64,000 bases of DNA, taken from the NCBI RefSeq assembly GCF_000717245.1, contig NZ_JNYQ01000010.1, forward strand, positions 202,058 to 266,057. The letters run 5' to 3'. The translations under genes and the position numbers were made by a program. Every line of letters starts with the position of its first letter. Positions within the stretch are counted from its first letter, which is position 1. Positions 43,940 through 52,503 of this stretch are shown here, piece after piece. Below the pieces are notes generated by a model. The model ran no database searches, was not told the origin of the DNA, and saw nothing but the letters and a program-made list of their open reading frames with translations. This DNA is from Kitasatospora papulosa. GTDB taxonomy: Bacteria; Actinomycetota; Actinomycetes; Streptomycetales; Streptomycetaceae.

Positions 43940-43958
43940 CTAGGCCGTGTATCGAAAG
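43940..43958 (+). repeat. Left inverted repeat of IS element 1
   Basis: CTAGGCCGTGTATCGAAAG; identical, inverted, to 45482-45500. Confidence 0.9.
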
Positions 43959-43988
43959 TGGATCTTGAGCTGTGAATGATCGTGGTCC

Positions 43989-44863
43989 ATGGCGCGGGGA
44001 GATCTCACGGACGAGCAGTGGGCGGCGTTGGCAGCGTTGCTGCCAACTGGCAGGAAGACGGGCAGGCCGCCGGTCTGGCCGCGACGGCGGCTGATCGACG
44101 GCATACGGTTCCGGGTCCGGACCGGTGTTCCGTGGCGGGACGTGCCCGCCGAGTACGGGCCGTGGGGCCGGGTCTACGACCTGTTCCGCCGTTGGCAGCG
44201 AGACGGCACCTGGCACCGGGTCCTCACCGGCTTCAGTCCCTGGCCGACGCGGAGGGTGGGATCGTGTGGGACCTGAGCATCGACTCCACGGTGTGCCGTG
44301 CCCATCAGCATGCGGCTGGGGCCCGCAAGCGGGGTGACCTGCAGATGGAACCACCGGGCGGTGTGCATGAAGAGCCCTGTGATCGCGGGCTGGGGCGTTC
44401 ACGCGGTGGGTTCACCACCAAGCTGCACCTGGCCGTCGAGCAGGGACAGAAGCCCATGGCAATCGTGGTGACCGCCGGGCAGTGCGGGGACTCGCCGCAG
44501 TTCGAGCCGGTGCTGGAGAAGATCCGTGTGCCTCGCATCGGGCCGGGTCGGCCGCGCGTCCGTCCTGATCGTGTGCGGGCGGACAAGGCGTATGCCTCCC
44601 GGAGCAACCGTGCCTATCTGCGTCGGCGGGGGATTCGCTGCACCATCCCGGACAAGGCCGACCAGGCGCGCAACTGCCAGCAGCCCGGCTCGCGCGGCGG
44701 CCGGCCTCCGCATTTCGACCCGGTCGACTACCGCGAGCGTCATGCGGTCGAGTGCGGGATCAATCGCCTCAAGAGGCACCGCGCTGTCGCCACCCGGTAC
44801 GACAAACTTGCGGTCCGCTACGAGGCGACCGTGCTGGTCGCGGCCATCAACGAATGGCTGTGA
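43989..44863 (+). pseudogene. IS5-family transposase in two frames
   Basis: The first 85 residues or so (LTDEQWAALAALLPTGRKTG, GVPWRDVPAEYGPWGRVYDL) are in one frame. The DDE part is in another frame after a shift near 44240: DSTVCRAHQHAAG, DKAYASRSNRAYLRRRGI, ERHAVECGINRLKRHRA. The related element at 49.3 kb has a single continuous frame, and alignment with it shows one missing base at CTTCAG. The second frame is open throughout, so programmed -1 frameshifting, used by some IS5 relatives, remains possible, but I see no slippery A-rich site. Confidence 0.8.
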
Positions 44864-44881
44864 TCAGCACGCGGCCACGTC

Positions 44882-45367
44882 TCAAGCCCATACCGCTTTG
44901 ACCACCGCGTGGCCTGCCGAAGCCGCCTGCCCGTAGAACTCTTGGAGGTCCCTGTGATGTTCGAGGTGTTCCTGCTTGGTCCAGCCGAGGGCGCTGAACC
45001 TTGCCTCGACGACGCTCCACAGCTCGTCGAGAGAGACAGTCGTAAGGAACTGCGCGGCTTGTGACACCCCGGGCGGCTCCAGAAGCATCAGCGGGGGATC
45101 GGAGGGGTCGGCATCAGCGCTGTGGGGTACCGGGCGGCCGCCGTAGATCGGCAAATTCCAGGGCTCGTCAGCGCCTGCATAGAGGGCATCGGCGGCGGCA
45201 TAGAGGTCGTGGACAGCGTCCCAGCTCTTGTTGATCGAGTGGGCGATGCCCGCGGCGTACTCGGCCTCGTCGTTTTCCCACGCCTCAGACATGAACGCAG
45301 CGAGCCAGGTGTGGTCATCCCGGATCTCGGACTCAGCCACGGCACGAAATTGCAGGTAGATGCTCAC
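44882..45367 (-). CDS. DUF1877-like passenger protein
   Basis: 161 residues: MSIYLQFRAVAESEIRDDH, SINKSWDAVHDLYAAADALY, NLPIYGGRPVP, and PGVSQAAQFLTTVSLDELWS resemble the YfbM/DUF1877 pattern (helix with K-x-W-x-x-x-H, then an L-x-P-x-x-V segment). Function unknown. It lies inside the inverted repeats of an IS5-family element, 18 bp from and convergent with the transposase. About 115 bp upstream of its ATG remain for a promoter before the right repeat. Confidence 0.7.
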   Translation of the reverse strand: MSIYLQFRAVAESEIRDDHTWLAAFMSEAWENDEAEYAAGIAHSINKSWDAVHDLYAAADALYAGADEPWNLPIYGGRPVPHSADADPSDPPLMLLEPPGVSQAAQFLTTVSLDELWSVVEARFSALGWTKQEHLEHHRDLQEFYGQAASAGHAVVKAVWA

Positions 45368-45481
45368 TACGACGGATCCCCCAGCTCAACGACCCACCTG
45401 TCAGGCCGAACGGGCAGAACCTACTTGACGGCACTGACAGCCACGTGTCGTCGATATCGGCTCGCGGCATCCGGCAAGACT

Positions 45482-45500
45482 CTTTCGATACACGGCCTAG
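45482..45500 (-). repeat. Right inverted repeat of IS element 1
   Basis: CTTTCGATACACGGCCTAG, exact complement of the left end. Confidence 0.9.
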
Positions 45501-46345
45501 CCGCCGAATTGGCCAGCGAGGGCTGCTCCGGCCCAGGGGGCGAGGGCTGCCGAGATGTGGGTGGGTGCGCCGAGAAGCCCTGAGAGGTGGCCGTAATGCG
45601 TGGTGCCCCAGCGGTCGGTGACCGCGGTGACCTGCAGGAGCGTGTGGTTCCCGCGGACGACTCCGGCGACGATCGGGAGGGAGGTCAGGAGCGACATGGG
45701 GCCTGGGGTGAAGGCCAGCGGTGCCGTCGTCACCCCGCCGAGGGCGATCAGGGTGGCGGTGCGGGCCGTGACCGAGGTACGGGTCGCGAGGGTCGAGTAG
45801 AGGGTGCGGCCGAGGGTCTGGCCTGCCCCACCGAGCCCCAGAGCCCAGGCGGCTTGCGTGGCTGTGGCTCCACGTTCGGTGAGGAGGGGGATCAAGCCCA
45901 TGACGACGGCGTACATGGCGAAGCTGGCGAGGGTGAAAGCCGTGGCCAGCAGGATGAAGGAGCGGCTGCGCGGGATGGATGTGGTGAGGTCCCCGGAGGA
46001 CGGAGGACGGAGGACGGAGGACGGAGGACGGAGGACGGCGGACGGAGGACGGCGGAGGCGGGGCGGCAGGCCACGGGCACGCAATGCCAGGGCGTGAGCC
46101 GGGATCGTGATGGCGGCGAGGATCACCGCGAGGACGGCGTATGTTGTACGCCAGTTCAGGTGGTCCGCGATGGCTGCCGTGAGGGGGCGAAGACGGTGGA
46201 GGCGAGGCCGCCTGCGAGGGTGGCGATGGTCAGGGCGCGGATGCGGTCCGGGCCCCACCAGCGGGTGAGGGCGGCGAACGCGGGCGGGTAGAAGGTGTCG
46301 GCCATGGTCAGACCTGCCAGGACCCAGCCCGGGGTGAAGACGGCT
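45501..46345 (-). pseudogene. MFS transporter remnant
   Basis: About 280 codons of a major-facilitator protein. ADTFYPPAFAALTRWWGPDR, IADHLNWRTTYAVLAVILA, SFILLATAFTLASFAMYAVV and ALGLGGAGQTLGRTLYSTLA are recognisable. The N-terminal part (about four helices) is missing, one base is lost in a C-run near 46182, and the 3' end abuts the IS element. A 7-bp tandem repeat lies in the cytoplasmic loop. Non-functional. Confidence 0.8.
45995..46050 (+). repeat. Tandem heptanucleotide repeat
   Basis: Eight consecutive units of GGAGGAC, the seventh being GGCGGAC. On the coding strand of the MFS remnant it yields a PPSSVLR-type seven-residue peptide repeat read over three units. The unit length is not a multiple of three, so loss or gain of a unit changes the reading frame. 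Confidence 0.9.
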
Positions 46346-46347
46346 CG

Positions 46348-46745
46348 ATTTCCCAAAAGGCAGCACTCGGCGCTCTGACGGCCGACCTCACCACCGAGCT
46401 GGAGCGTCGGCGCCTCGAACTGGACGACCGCCGCCTGACCACGATCAAGGCCCTGGCGGACACCCTCGGCATCGAGGTTGACGGCACCCCGGAAGGCGCC
46501 TTCTTCCTCCTCGCCGACGTCTCCGGCACCTACGGCCGCACCCTGGCGGGCTGCACCATCACCTCAGCGGCGAGCTTCGCTGAATTTCTCCTCGCGGAGG
46601 CCAACGTCGCGGTGGTCTCTGGCGCCGACTTCGCCGCTTCCCATCACGCCCGCATCTCCTACAGGGTCCCGCCGGACCGCCTCGCGGAGGCCCTGCCCCG
46701 GATTGCGGACTTCGCCGAAGGACTCGGACGGGCCCCGACCGGATC
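46348..46745 (+). pseudogene. Class I/II aminotransferase C-terminal fragment
   Basis: About 130 codons resembling the small domain of PLP-dependent aminotransferases: ELERRRLELDDRRLTTIKAL, GAFFLLADVSGTYG, FAEFLLAEANVAVVSGADFA, ARISYRVPPDRLAEALPRI. No start, no PLP lysine; it is joined head-on to the MFS remnant and runs into the next gene's antisense. Confidence 0.7.
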
Positions 46746-46749
46746 TGAC

Positions 46750-48093
46750 TCAAGTCCAGGGCGTCTCCTCGGTCTCACCGGCCCAGCCACGAATCCGTGC
46801 CAGGTTCTGGTGAGGCCCCCGGTAGCCCAGTGACTCGAGGACGAGCAGAGACAGGTAGTGCCGGGTGAGCAGCCATGTCTCCGTGACGAGGCCCGGGATC
46901 CCGTAGATGTTCTCCTGAGCTTCCTCAGGGTGCACGAGCGAGTTCCGGATCCTCGTCACGGCTTCCGGGCCGTCCAGTTGCTCCCCGCTCCGTTGTCGGG
47001 CGTCGTCGATGAAGCGGGCTATGGCGGGCAGCTGGGTCCGGTCAATGTCCAGAGAGACGTTGATCCCCTGAAGGACTTTGCGCAGCTTCGTGTGCGCCTT
47101 CCAGACGCGGGTGTTCTTGTACTCCCTGCGGGTGAGCACGCCAGCCAGGACGAGCCTCTGCCACATGGCGTGCTCCAGCCCAGCGGCGCCGATCATCACC
47201 CGCTGCTCAACGAACCCCTTGTCCTGGATCGCGGTGATGGCGTAGCTGATCTGGAGTTGCAGTGGTTTGACCTTGATGGGGTCGGAGAGCGCGGGGACGA
47301 GTCCGTCCATGAATCTGGCGAGTGCTTCAGGGTCCCAGGGCTGCCACCAGCCCGAGGACAGCGACTTGGCGGGATCGCAGAGTAGGGCGCCCCACTCCTC
47401 CCAGATGACTTCGTCGAGGGGCCCGAGACCAACCGGAAGGAGCGGGGCGACCCACCGGCCCAGGCAGAAGGACATACCGAAGTGCATGGCCACGAGGACG
47501 TGTGCCGCCTCGGTGGCGGTGAACTGCTGCCCGTCGGCGCGGCTGATCTCCATCGTGTGGGTCATCGCGTAGAGCCGGGTCTTGAGTAGTTCGTCCCAGA
47601 TCTTTTTGTGATCCGGCCGGACATCCAGAAGGATCTTCCATCCGTCAATCTCGTGCGACCAGCGGCCGGCTGACCAGAACCGATCAGCGCCGTCGATCCT
47701 GTCCGTCAGGTGCTGGTGGCCTTTAAACCGCGGAAGGTTGAACCAGTGGGCCACGACGCGGGTAATGGGTGCTTCGCTGTCGCCGAGAGCGGCTCCATTG
47801 ATCCACCCCTCATCGTAATTCCTGGCCCAGGCTCCCACCTCGGCCTGCCCATGTGGCCGCCGGAGCCGGAGGGTAGCCGTGTCCTGGGTGCGGGGGCGTA
47901 CGTCCGGCTCGGGAGTGATGCTCCAGTCGAGGCTCAGGACAGGCGAGCACCGGATGCTGATCTCCCCGGGCATGTCGGTGTCCTGTACGCCGCCGATCTC
48001 TCCACGGTGAAGAGTGATCGACTCGCCGACGCCGTTGAACGGGTAGAAGGGCTTGATCGGCGGGAGAGCCGAATCCCAAGGTGAATCGGTCAT
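46750..48093 (-). CDS. Uncharacterised protein with HEPN-like C-terminus
   Basis: 447 residues, soluble, no signal peptide. The N-terminal half is beta-rich (ESITLHRGEIGGVQ, LRLRRPHGQAEVGAWARNYD). The C-terminal half is helical and contains IRNSLVHPEE, an R-x4-H motif of the kind that forms the active site of HEPN ribonucleases, followed by LTRHYLSLLVLESLGYRG. ApeA-like and other defence HEPN proteins have a similar layout, but I cannot place it in a named family. It lies 18 bp after a NUDIX gene and is probably cotranscribed. ATG follows GGCAGGGGC. Confidence 0.65.
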   Translation of the reverse strand: MTDSPWDSALPPIKPFYPFNGVGESITLHRGEIGGVQDTDMPGEISIRCSPVLSLDWSITPEPDVRPRTQDTATLRLRRPHGQAEVGAWARNYDEGWINGAALGDSEAPITRVVAHWFNLPRFKGHQHLTDRIDGADRFWSAGRWSHEIDGWKILLDVRPDHKKIWDELLKTRLYAMTHTMEISRADGQQFTATEAAHVLVAMHFGMSFCLGRWVAPLLPVGLGPLDEVIWEEWGALLCDPAKSLSSGWWQPWDPEALARFMDGLVPALSDPIKVKPLQLQISYAITAIQDKGFVEQRVMIGAAGLEHAMWQRLVLAGVLTRREYKNTRVWKAHTKLRKVLQGINVSLDIDRTQLPAIARFIDDARQRSGEQLDGPEAVTRIRNSLVHPEEAQENIYGIPGLVTETWLLTRHYLSLLVLESLGYRGPHQNLARIRGWAGETEETPWT

Positions 48094-48111
48094 GACGCCC
48101 CTGCCTTCGAA

Positions 48112-48609
48112 CTAGAGCCACCCGTTGAGTGAAACCTGTGCCCCGTCGGAGAGGAAAGCGGCCAAGGCGCTACGGGTTGTGGGGACGAACTCCGTAGGCA
48201 GAGCGGCAGTATCGACCCAGTGGACCCGGGCGTGCTTGCGGGGTTCGCGGTTCTCGGGTTCGCCGCTCCACTCGTGGGCGGCGAAGACGACGGTGAGGAA
48301 TCCGTTGGGTGCCTCGACGCCCCAGGCGCCGTGGATGATGTGGGCGACCTTGAGGGACTCGGGCTTCACCGTGAGTCCGGTCTCCTCGTAGAGCTCACGG
48401 ACCGCGGTCTCGGTGATGGGTTCGCCCGGTTCGCTCTTGCCGACGGGCAGGTCCCACATTCCTTGGGCGAACTTGGCGTTCTCACTGCGCTGGAGGAGCA
48501 CGACCCGGTCGGTGGCCTTGTCGTGGACGATGACGGCCGCGACCAGCAGGGTCATCGATTCGAGCGCCGGCTTGATGGCGAGGGAGCGGTCGTCGGTCTG
48601 CTGAGCCAC
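48112..48609 (-). CDS. NUDIX hydrolase
   Basis: 165 residues. NUDIX box GKSEPGEPITETAVRELYEE then TGL; AAVIVHDKATDRVVLLQRSE before it. GTG 48609 has GAAGGGAAA upstream; a longer reading from 48699 lacks support. First gene of a two-gene unit with the HEPN-like protein. It might hydrolyse a nucleotide signal or damaged nucleotide; substrate unknown. Confidence 0.87.
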   Translation of the reverse strand: MAQQTDDRSLAIKPALESMTLLVAAVIVHDKATDRVVLLQRSENAKFAQGMWDLPVGKSEPGEPITETAVRELYEETGLTVKPESLKVAHIIHGAWGVEAPNGFLTVVFAAHEWSGEPENREPRKHARVHWVDTAALPTEFVPTTRSALAAFLSDGAQVSLNGWL

Positions 48610-48756
48610 GGAGCATTTCCCTTCATGGGGCTGATTGTTGGGCATGTTAGGCGAGGGCGTCACGGGCGCGGCGAGCGAGATCGGCGGCGCCGGGGACACG
48701 ACGGCGCTGGTAGACCGCGAGGGTGGAACGGATCGAGGAGACCGCCTTGCGAATGC

Positions 48757-49071
48757 GACTTCGCACGCGCCTTCACCGGGCCCGGCCTGATCGACCTCGC
48801 CTCATACCACGGCACCACCGACACACCGAGCCTCGTCCGGCTGCGGGTCTTCTTGGAGCAGTACGTCACCGTAGGCGGCCACGAGGGCGCTCTCGCCGCG
48901 CGGGGTGGCTTGGCCGCCGAGGCGTGGGCTCTGGGATGGCGCCGCATGTGGGCCGTCGAGTGGTGCATGGAACAGGCCGTCCGCTGGATCAACGATCTGG
49001 CCAAGGACCCCGCATACATTCCCGTCGTCCGCCGCCACCTGAACGACGTGTTGCAACTCCTGGGGGTCTAG
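48757..49071 (+). pseudogene. Phosphotransferase C-terminal fragment
   Basis: About 105 codons without a start: DFARAFTGPGLIDLASYHGT, FLEQYVTVGGHEGALAARGG, VRRHLNDVLQLLGV resemble the last third of APH/choline-kinase-like phosphotransferases, starting at the DxA/D motif region. The N-terminal kinase lobe is absent. Confidence 0.55.
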
Positions 49072-49293
49072 GTGCTCGCCCAGGTCTCCCCCCTGGTACG
49101 CCCACGCCGCCCAGCGCCTCGCCACCGCCCCGGCTCACGCCCTCACCGCACCGGTCCGGATGGAATGGAGCACCCACCCGGGCCTCGGCCCCGGCGCCGA
49201 GATCCTCGGCCTCGACCTCGACCTGCGCTGCAAGCGCATTCTGGAGCTTGGCTGCGGCCCCGGCCACAACGTCGCCCACCTCGCCAAACACCA

Positions 49294-49312
49294 CTAGGCC
49301 GTGTTTTGAAAG
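49294..49312 (+). repeat. Left inverted repeat of IS element 2
   Basis: CTAGGCCGTGTTTTGAAAG; pairs with 50900-50918 at 17 of 19 positions. Confidence 0.88.
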
Positions 49313-49351
49313 TCGGCTCTGTTCCTCGTCCCGCATCGTGATGATCTCGGT

Positions 49352-50221
49352 GTGGGGCGAGGGGATCTTTCTGACGAGCAGTGGGCGGTGCTGGAGCCGT
49401 TGTTGCCGGTTGCGGTGTTGGGGCGGCCGTCGTTGGGCCGGCGGCGGCTGATCGACGGGATCCGGTGGCGGGTGCGGACTGGTGCTCCGTGGCGGGATCT
49501 GCCGCAGGAGTACGGGCCGTGGCAGACGGTCTACGGACTCTTCCGCCGCTGGCAGCGTGACGGCACCTGGCCCGAAGTTCTGACCGGGCTGCAGGTCCGG
49601 GCGGATGCGGCGGGGCTGATCACGTGGGAGGTCAACGTCGACTCCACGATCTGCCGGGCTCATCAGCACGCTGCGGGCGCCCGCCGTGACGGACAGGCTC
49701 AGAACGAGCCGCCGGGCGGAACCCGCGACGAGCCTGACGACCACGGTCTGGGCCGGTCCCGGGGAGGCTTCACCACCAAGATTCATCTGGCCTGCGAACA
49801 GGGCCAGCGTCCGTTGTCCTTGCTGGTCACCGCCGGTCAGCGCGGTGACAGCCCTCAGTTCACCGCTGTCTTGGATGCCATCCGGGTTCCCCGCACCGGA
49901 CCTGGCCGTCCCCGTGTCCGTCCGCTGCGGGTGCGGGGCGACAAGGCCTACTCCTCCCGCGCCAACCGGGCCTATCTGCGAAAGCGTGGGATTCTGTGCA
50001 CGATCCCTGAGCCTGCCGACCAGGCCGCCAACCGCAAACGGCGCGGGAAGACCGGCGGGCGGCCTCCGGCTTTCGACCGCGAGGACTACAAGGCCCGGCA
50101 CGCGGTCGAGTGCGGGATCAACCGGCTCAAGCGCAGCCGGGCGGTCGCCACCCGGTTCGACAAACTCGCGGTCCGCTTCGAGGCCACCGTCTTGGTCGCC
50201 GCAATCGGCGAATGGATATGA
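49352..50221 (+). CDS. IS5-family transposase, intact
   Basis: 289 residues in one frame. LSDEQWAVLEPLLPVAVLG, GAPWRDLPQEYGPWQTVYGL, first Asp in VDSTICRAHQHAAGARR, second Asp in RGDKAYSSRANRAYLRKRGI, Glu in KARHAVECGINRLKRSRAVA: a complete DDE set with the Y-(2)-R-(3)-E-(6)-K type signature. It is the best guide for aligning the broken copy at 43989. Potentially active. Confidence 0.92.
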   Translation: MGRGDLSDEQWAVLEPLLPVAVLGRPSLGRRRLIDGIRWRVRTGAPWRDLPQEYGPWQTVYGLFRRWQRDGTWPEVLTGLQVRADAAGLITWEVNVDSTICRAHQHAAGARRDGQAQNEPPGGTRDEPDDHGLGRSRGGFTTKIHLACEQGQRPLSLLVTAGQRGDSPQFTAVLDAIRVPRTGPGRPRVRPLRVRGDKAYSSRANRAYLRKRGILCTIPEPADQAANRKRRGKTGGRPPAFDREDYKARHAVECGINRLKRSRAVATRFDKLAVRFEATVLVAAIGEWI

Positions 50222-50298
50222 CGGGCCTGAGCGGGCGGTTCCTGCACGAGAACGATGCTGCATGGCTCACTGCAGGCTTGGACGGGGCGCCGTTGCCC

Positions 50299-50802
50299 TC
50301 ACGGTCGCGCAGCGGCTTCCCAGGCGGCAGTGACACACCCTTCTTCCCAGTGCCACCAATCCTTCGTCTCGCCGTGCTCCAACAGCTCGCGGATTTTCGG
50401 CAGGTCTGCCTGTGGCGGGACGTCCAAGACCACCATCCCGAACCGCTCGATGCCTTCGCCTGTCGTGCCGAGGCGATGGAAGACCTCCAGCACGCTCTGC
50501 CGGGCGGCGGCTGAGCCGTCGTCCTTCAGCACGATGAGTCGGATGGTGCAGTTCTGAGAAGGCTGCACCGTTTCTCCGGCCCAAAGAACACCGTCATCAT
50601 CCGGTTGAACCCTGATGATGTCGCCACTGGCGACTCCGCGGACGAACCAGGGAGTGTTGTCCAGCCGCACCGTGTCATCGCTGAGGTCGACAGCCCACAG
50701 GCTCTCGACACTCGCCGGCGGCCACCCGTCTTCGCCTATCTCCATGCGGAAATGGACCTTCACATGGTCGTCACTGATGTTCGTCACCGAACCATCATCC
50801 AC
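50299..50802 (-). CDS. DUF4265-like passenger protein
   Basis: 167 residues. VKVHFRMEIGEDGWPPASVE, SLWAVDLSDDTVRLDNTPWF, VRGVASGDIIRVQPDDDGVL and CVTAAWEAAARP correspond to DUF4265 as I recall it. Start GTG 50802 gives the normal family N-terminus and a G/A-rich run lies upstream. Function unknown; DUF4265 genes are widespread in Streptomyces and some are found among toxin-immunity-like genes. It lies inside the IS repeats, convergent with the transposase, with about 95 bp upstream for a promoter. Confidence 0.75.
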   Translation of the reverse strand: MDDGSVTNISDDHVKVHFRMEIGEDGWPPASVESLWAVDLSDDTVRLDNTPWFVRGVASGDIIRVQPDDDGVLWAGETVQPSQNCTIRLIVLKDDGSAAARQSVLEVFHRLGTTGEGIERFGMVVLDVPPQADLPKIRELLEHGETKDWWHWEEGCVTAAWEAAARP

Positions 50803-50899
50803 TTCGCATCCACCAGACCAGACTGCGGAGCACGCAGGTGCGTGTCTCCGGACCCGGCTGGCAGCCTGCCACGATCGCCGACCGCCGCCAGATGATCGG

Positions 50900-50918
50900 C
50901 TTCTAAAACACGGCCTAG
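50900..50918 (-). repeat. Right inverted repeat of IS element 2
   Basis: Complement reads CTAGGCCGTGTTTTAGAAG. Confidence 0.88.
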
Positions 50919-51413
50919 GCCCGCGCCACCGGCGTGGACCTAGTCGGCCTCCAGATACGCCGCGCCCGCTCCCACTACGGCCACATCGACGGCGCCACGT
51001 TCGCCGCCGGCCACGCACTGCACCACCTGCAGGCCACCGGCCAGACCTTCGACGCGATCTACTCCGCCTTCGGCGCCTTCGGCGCCATCGGCCTCGTTGC
51101 CCACGAGCTGCTGCTCGCCGCCATTTCCCGACGTCTCAAGCCGGGCGGTGTCCTGGCCTTCTCCGTCCCGCACCCGGCGCGGGCCGGAAGACATCCGTCC
51201 ACGGACGACCGTCCGCACGAGGACTACGTGACTATGCCCGACCACACCCGACTCCATCGCTCGATGGGACTTCGACGCCCACCGCTGGAGCGCCTACCTC
51301 TCCCGTACCGACCTGCGCATCACCTCTGGGCTGGACCTCCACCACCCGCACCGCGACCCGTGGCCCACCACCCTCCTGATCACCGCCCGCAAACGCTGAC
51401 CCCGGAGGCACCA

Positions 51414-52018
51414 ATGGCTCTGCCCTACCTGCTGCTGGACATCGACGGCGTCCTCATACCCTTTCCGGCCGCAGACGGCACCACCCCGCTCACCCACGTC
51501 CGCCACACCGTCCTGCCCGTCGGCCGACACCCGGACGACCCCGTCCCCATCTGGCTCAACCCCAACCATGGCCCGTTGATTACCGGCCTCTTGACCAGCG
51601 GCCTCGTCACCCGGTGTGGTGCACGAGCTGGCGCAAGGACGCCACCACGATCATCGGACCCCTCCTGGGCCTGCCGGACTTCCCCTACCTCGACCTGCCG
51701 CGACTCTAGATCGCCACCAGCCACCCCAACGGCTACCTCTGGAAACGCGATCACGTCGATGCCTGGCTCGGCACGGCCCCAGTCATCTGGATTGACGACG
51801 ACTTCACCGCCCTCGACCACATCTGGGCCGCAGATCGGACAGCCCAAGGTTGCGTAACCGTGCTGATCCAGCCAGACCCCTATGTCGGTCTCCAAGCCAG
51901 AGATCTCGTATGCGTTCAAAACTTGGTAGCGCGATTGTTCGAGAATGACACCACGTCCGATGAATGGCTGTGCGGGCAATCTCCGAGTGGCTGCTGCGGT
52001 TTTTGTGACGCCTGTTAA
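51414..52018 (+). pseudogene. HAD-like hydrolase remnant
   Basis: GGAGG and ATG lead into LLLDIDGVLIPFPAADG, the HAD nucleophile motif DxDG, and PVGRHPDDPVPIWLNPNHG. The frame shifts near 51610, continues as WRKDATTIIGPLLGLPDFPY, meets a TAG at about 51707, and continues open as YLWKRDHVDAWLGTAPVIWI, DDDFTALDHIWA. Two lesions make it non-functional. Confidence 0.75.
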
Positions 52019-52503
52019 CTTGTGTGGTTGCAGTTGCGGGCGATGTTGGCTGGAAGTTCAGGTCGAGTAACCCCGCTTCGGATGGCACACTCGGCACGTG
52101 AATTTAACGGCGACTCGGCTCATCCTCTCTCCGGTCATTAGTTTGAGAGCGCTACGCATGATCCAGAAATCGCGCTGGACCATGACGTTCGACGTGGCCT
52201 GGCGGACTTCGCGGGTCCTGAGATGCCCAGATGAGCTGGTCTTTCGTGCACACGGGCACCGGGCTCATTCAACTCGAGAGCCCGGGCTCCCTGAGGTGGC
52301 GCCCCCGCCTCACGAGTCACAATAGTTGCGCGGCGGTGTCGCTCGAAAGTAATCGAGTATGTTTTCGAAGATCGGCTAGGTGTTCACTTCCGGTCCTATT
52401 TAAGCCAGGATTGTTTGAATCGGCATACGCCTTCGCCCCGTGAAGGTATGAATAGCTCCTTGTCTCGATTCGGATGTGTTCAGGTCTACGAGGGTGGGGC
52501 TTC
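52019..52503. other. Gene-free, relatively AT-rich stretch
   Basis: No reading frame with coding character. Base composition is clearly less GC-rich than the core, with runs such as TCCGGTCATTAGTTTGAG and TAATCGAGTATGTTTTCG. CTCGA and TCGAG around 52340-52355 form a small dyad. It presumably holds the promoter of the next cassette, but I cannot assign elements. Confidence 0.4.

Larger units (their letters stand above)
43940..45500 (+). mobile_element. IS5-family (IS427-like) element carrying a DUF1877-like passenger
   Basis: Bounded by perfect 19-bp inverted repeats, CTAGGCCGTGTATCGAAAG and complement. At 1.56 kb it is about 650 bp longer than the transposase needs. The extra space holds a gene in opposite orientation to the transposase, convergent with it at 18 bp. 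The terminal CTAG may include the target duplication. It abuts a truncated MFS gene, whose stop codon TAG is supplied by the element's end. Confidence 0.83.
49294..50918 (+). mobile_element. IS5-family element carrying a DUF4265 passenger
   Basis: Ends CTAGGCCGTGTTTTGAAAG and, inverted, CTAGGCCGTGTTTTAGAAG (17 of 19 identical), clearly related to the ends of the element at 43940-45500. It contains an intact transposase and, convergent to it, a DUF4265-like gene. At 1.62 kb it is again much longer than a simple IS of this type. It is inserted in a methyltransferase gene. Confidence 0.85.
49072..51399 (+). pseudogene. SAM-dependent methyltransferase interrupted by an IS element
   Basis: The 5' part (SPPWYAHAAQRLATAPAHAL, RILELGCGPGHNVAHLA) carries the SAM motif and is cut at 49294. 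The 3' part resumes after 50918 (ARATGVDLVGLQIRRARSHY, HLQATGQTFDAIYSAFGAFG, LKPGGVLAFSVPHPARAG, WSAYLSRTDLRITSGLD). Besides the insertion there is an extra C in the run at 49086-49093 and a missing base near 51250. Clearly dead. Confidence 0.8.

Noticed and set aside
45892..46100. GGAGGAC repeats as a CRISPR array
   Set aside because: Units are contiguous 7-mers without spacers.
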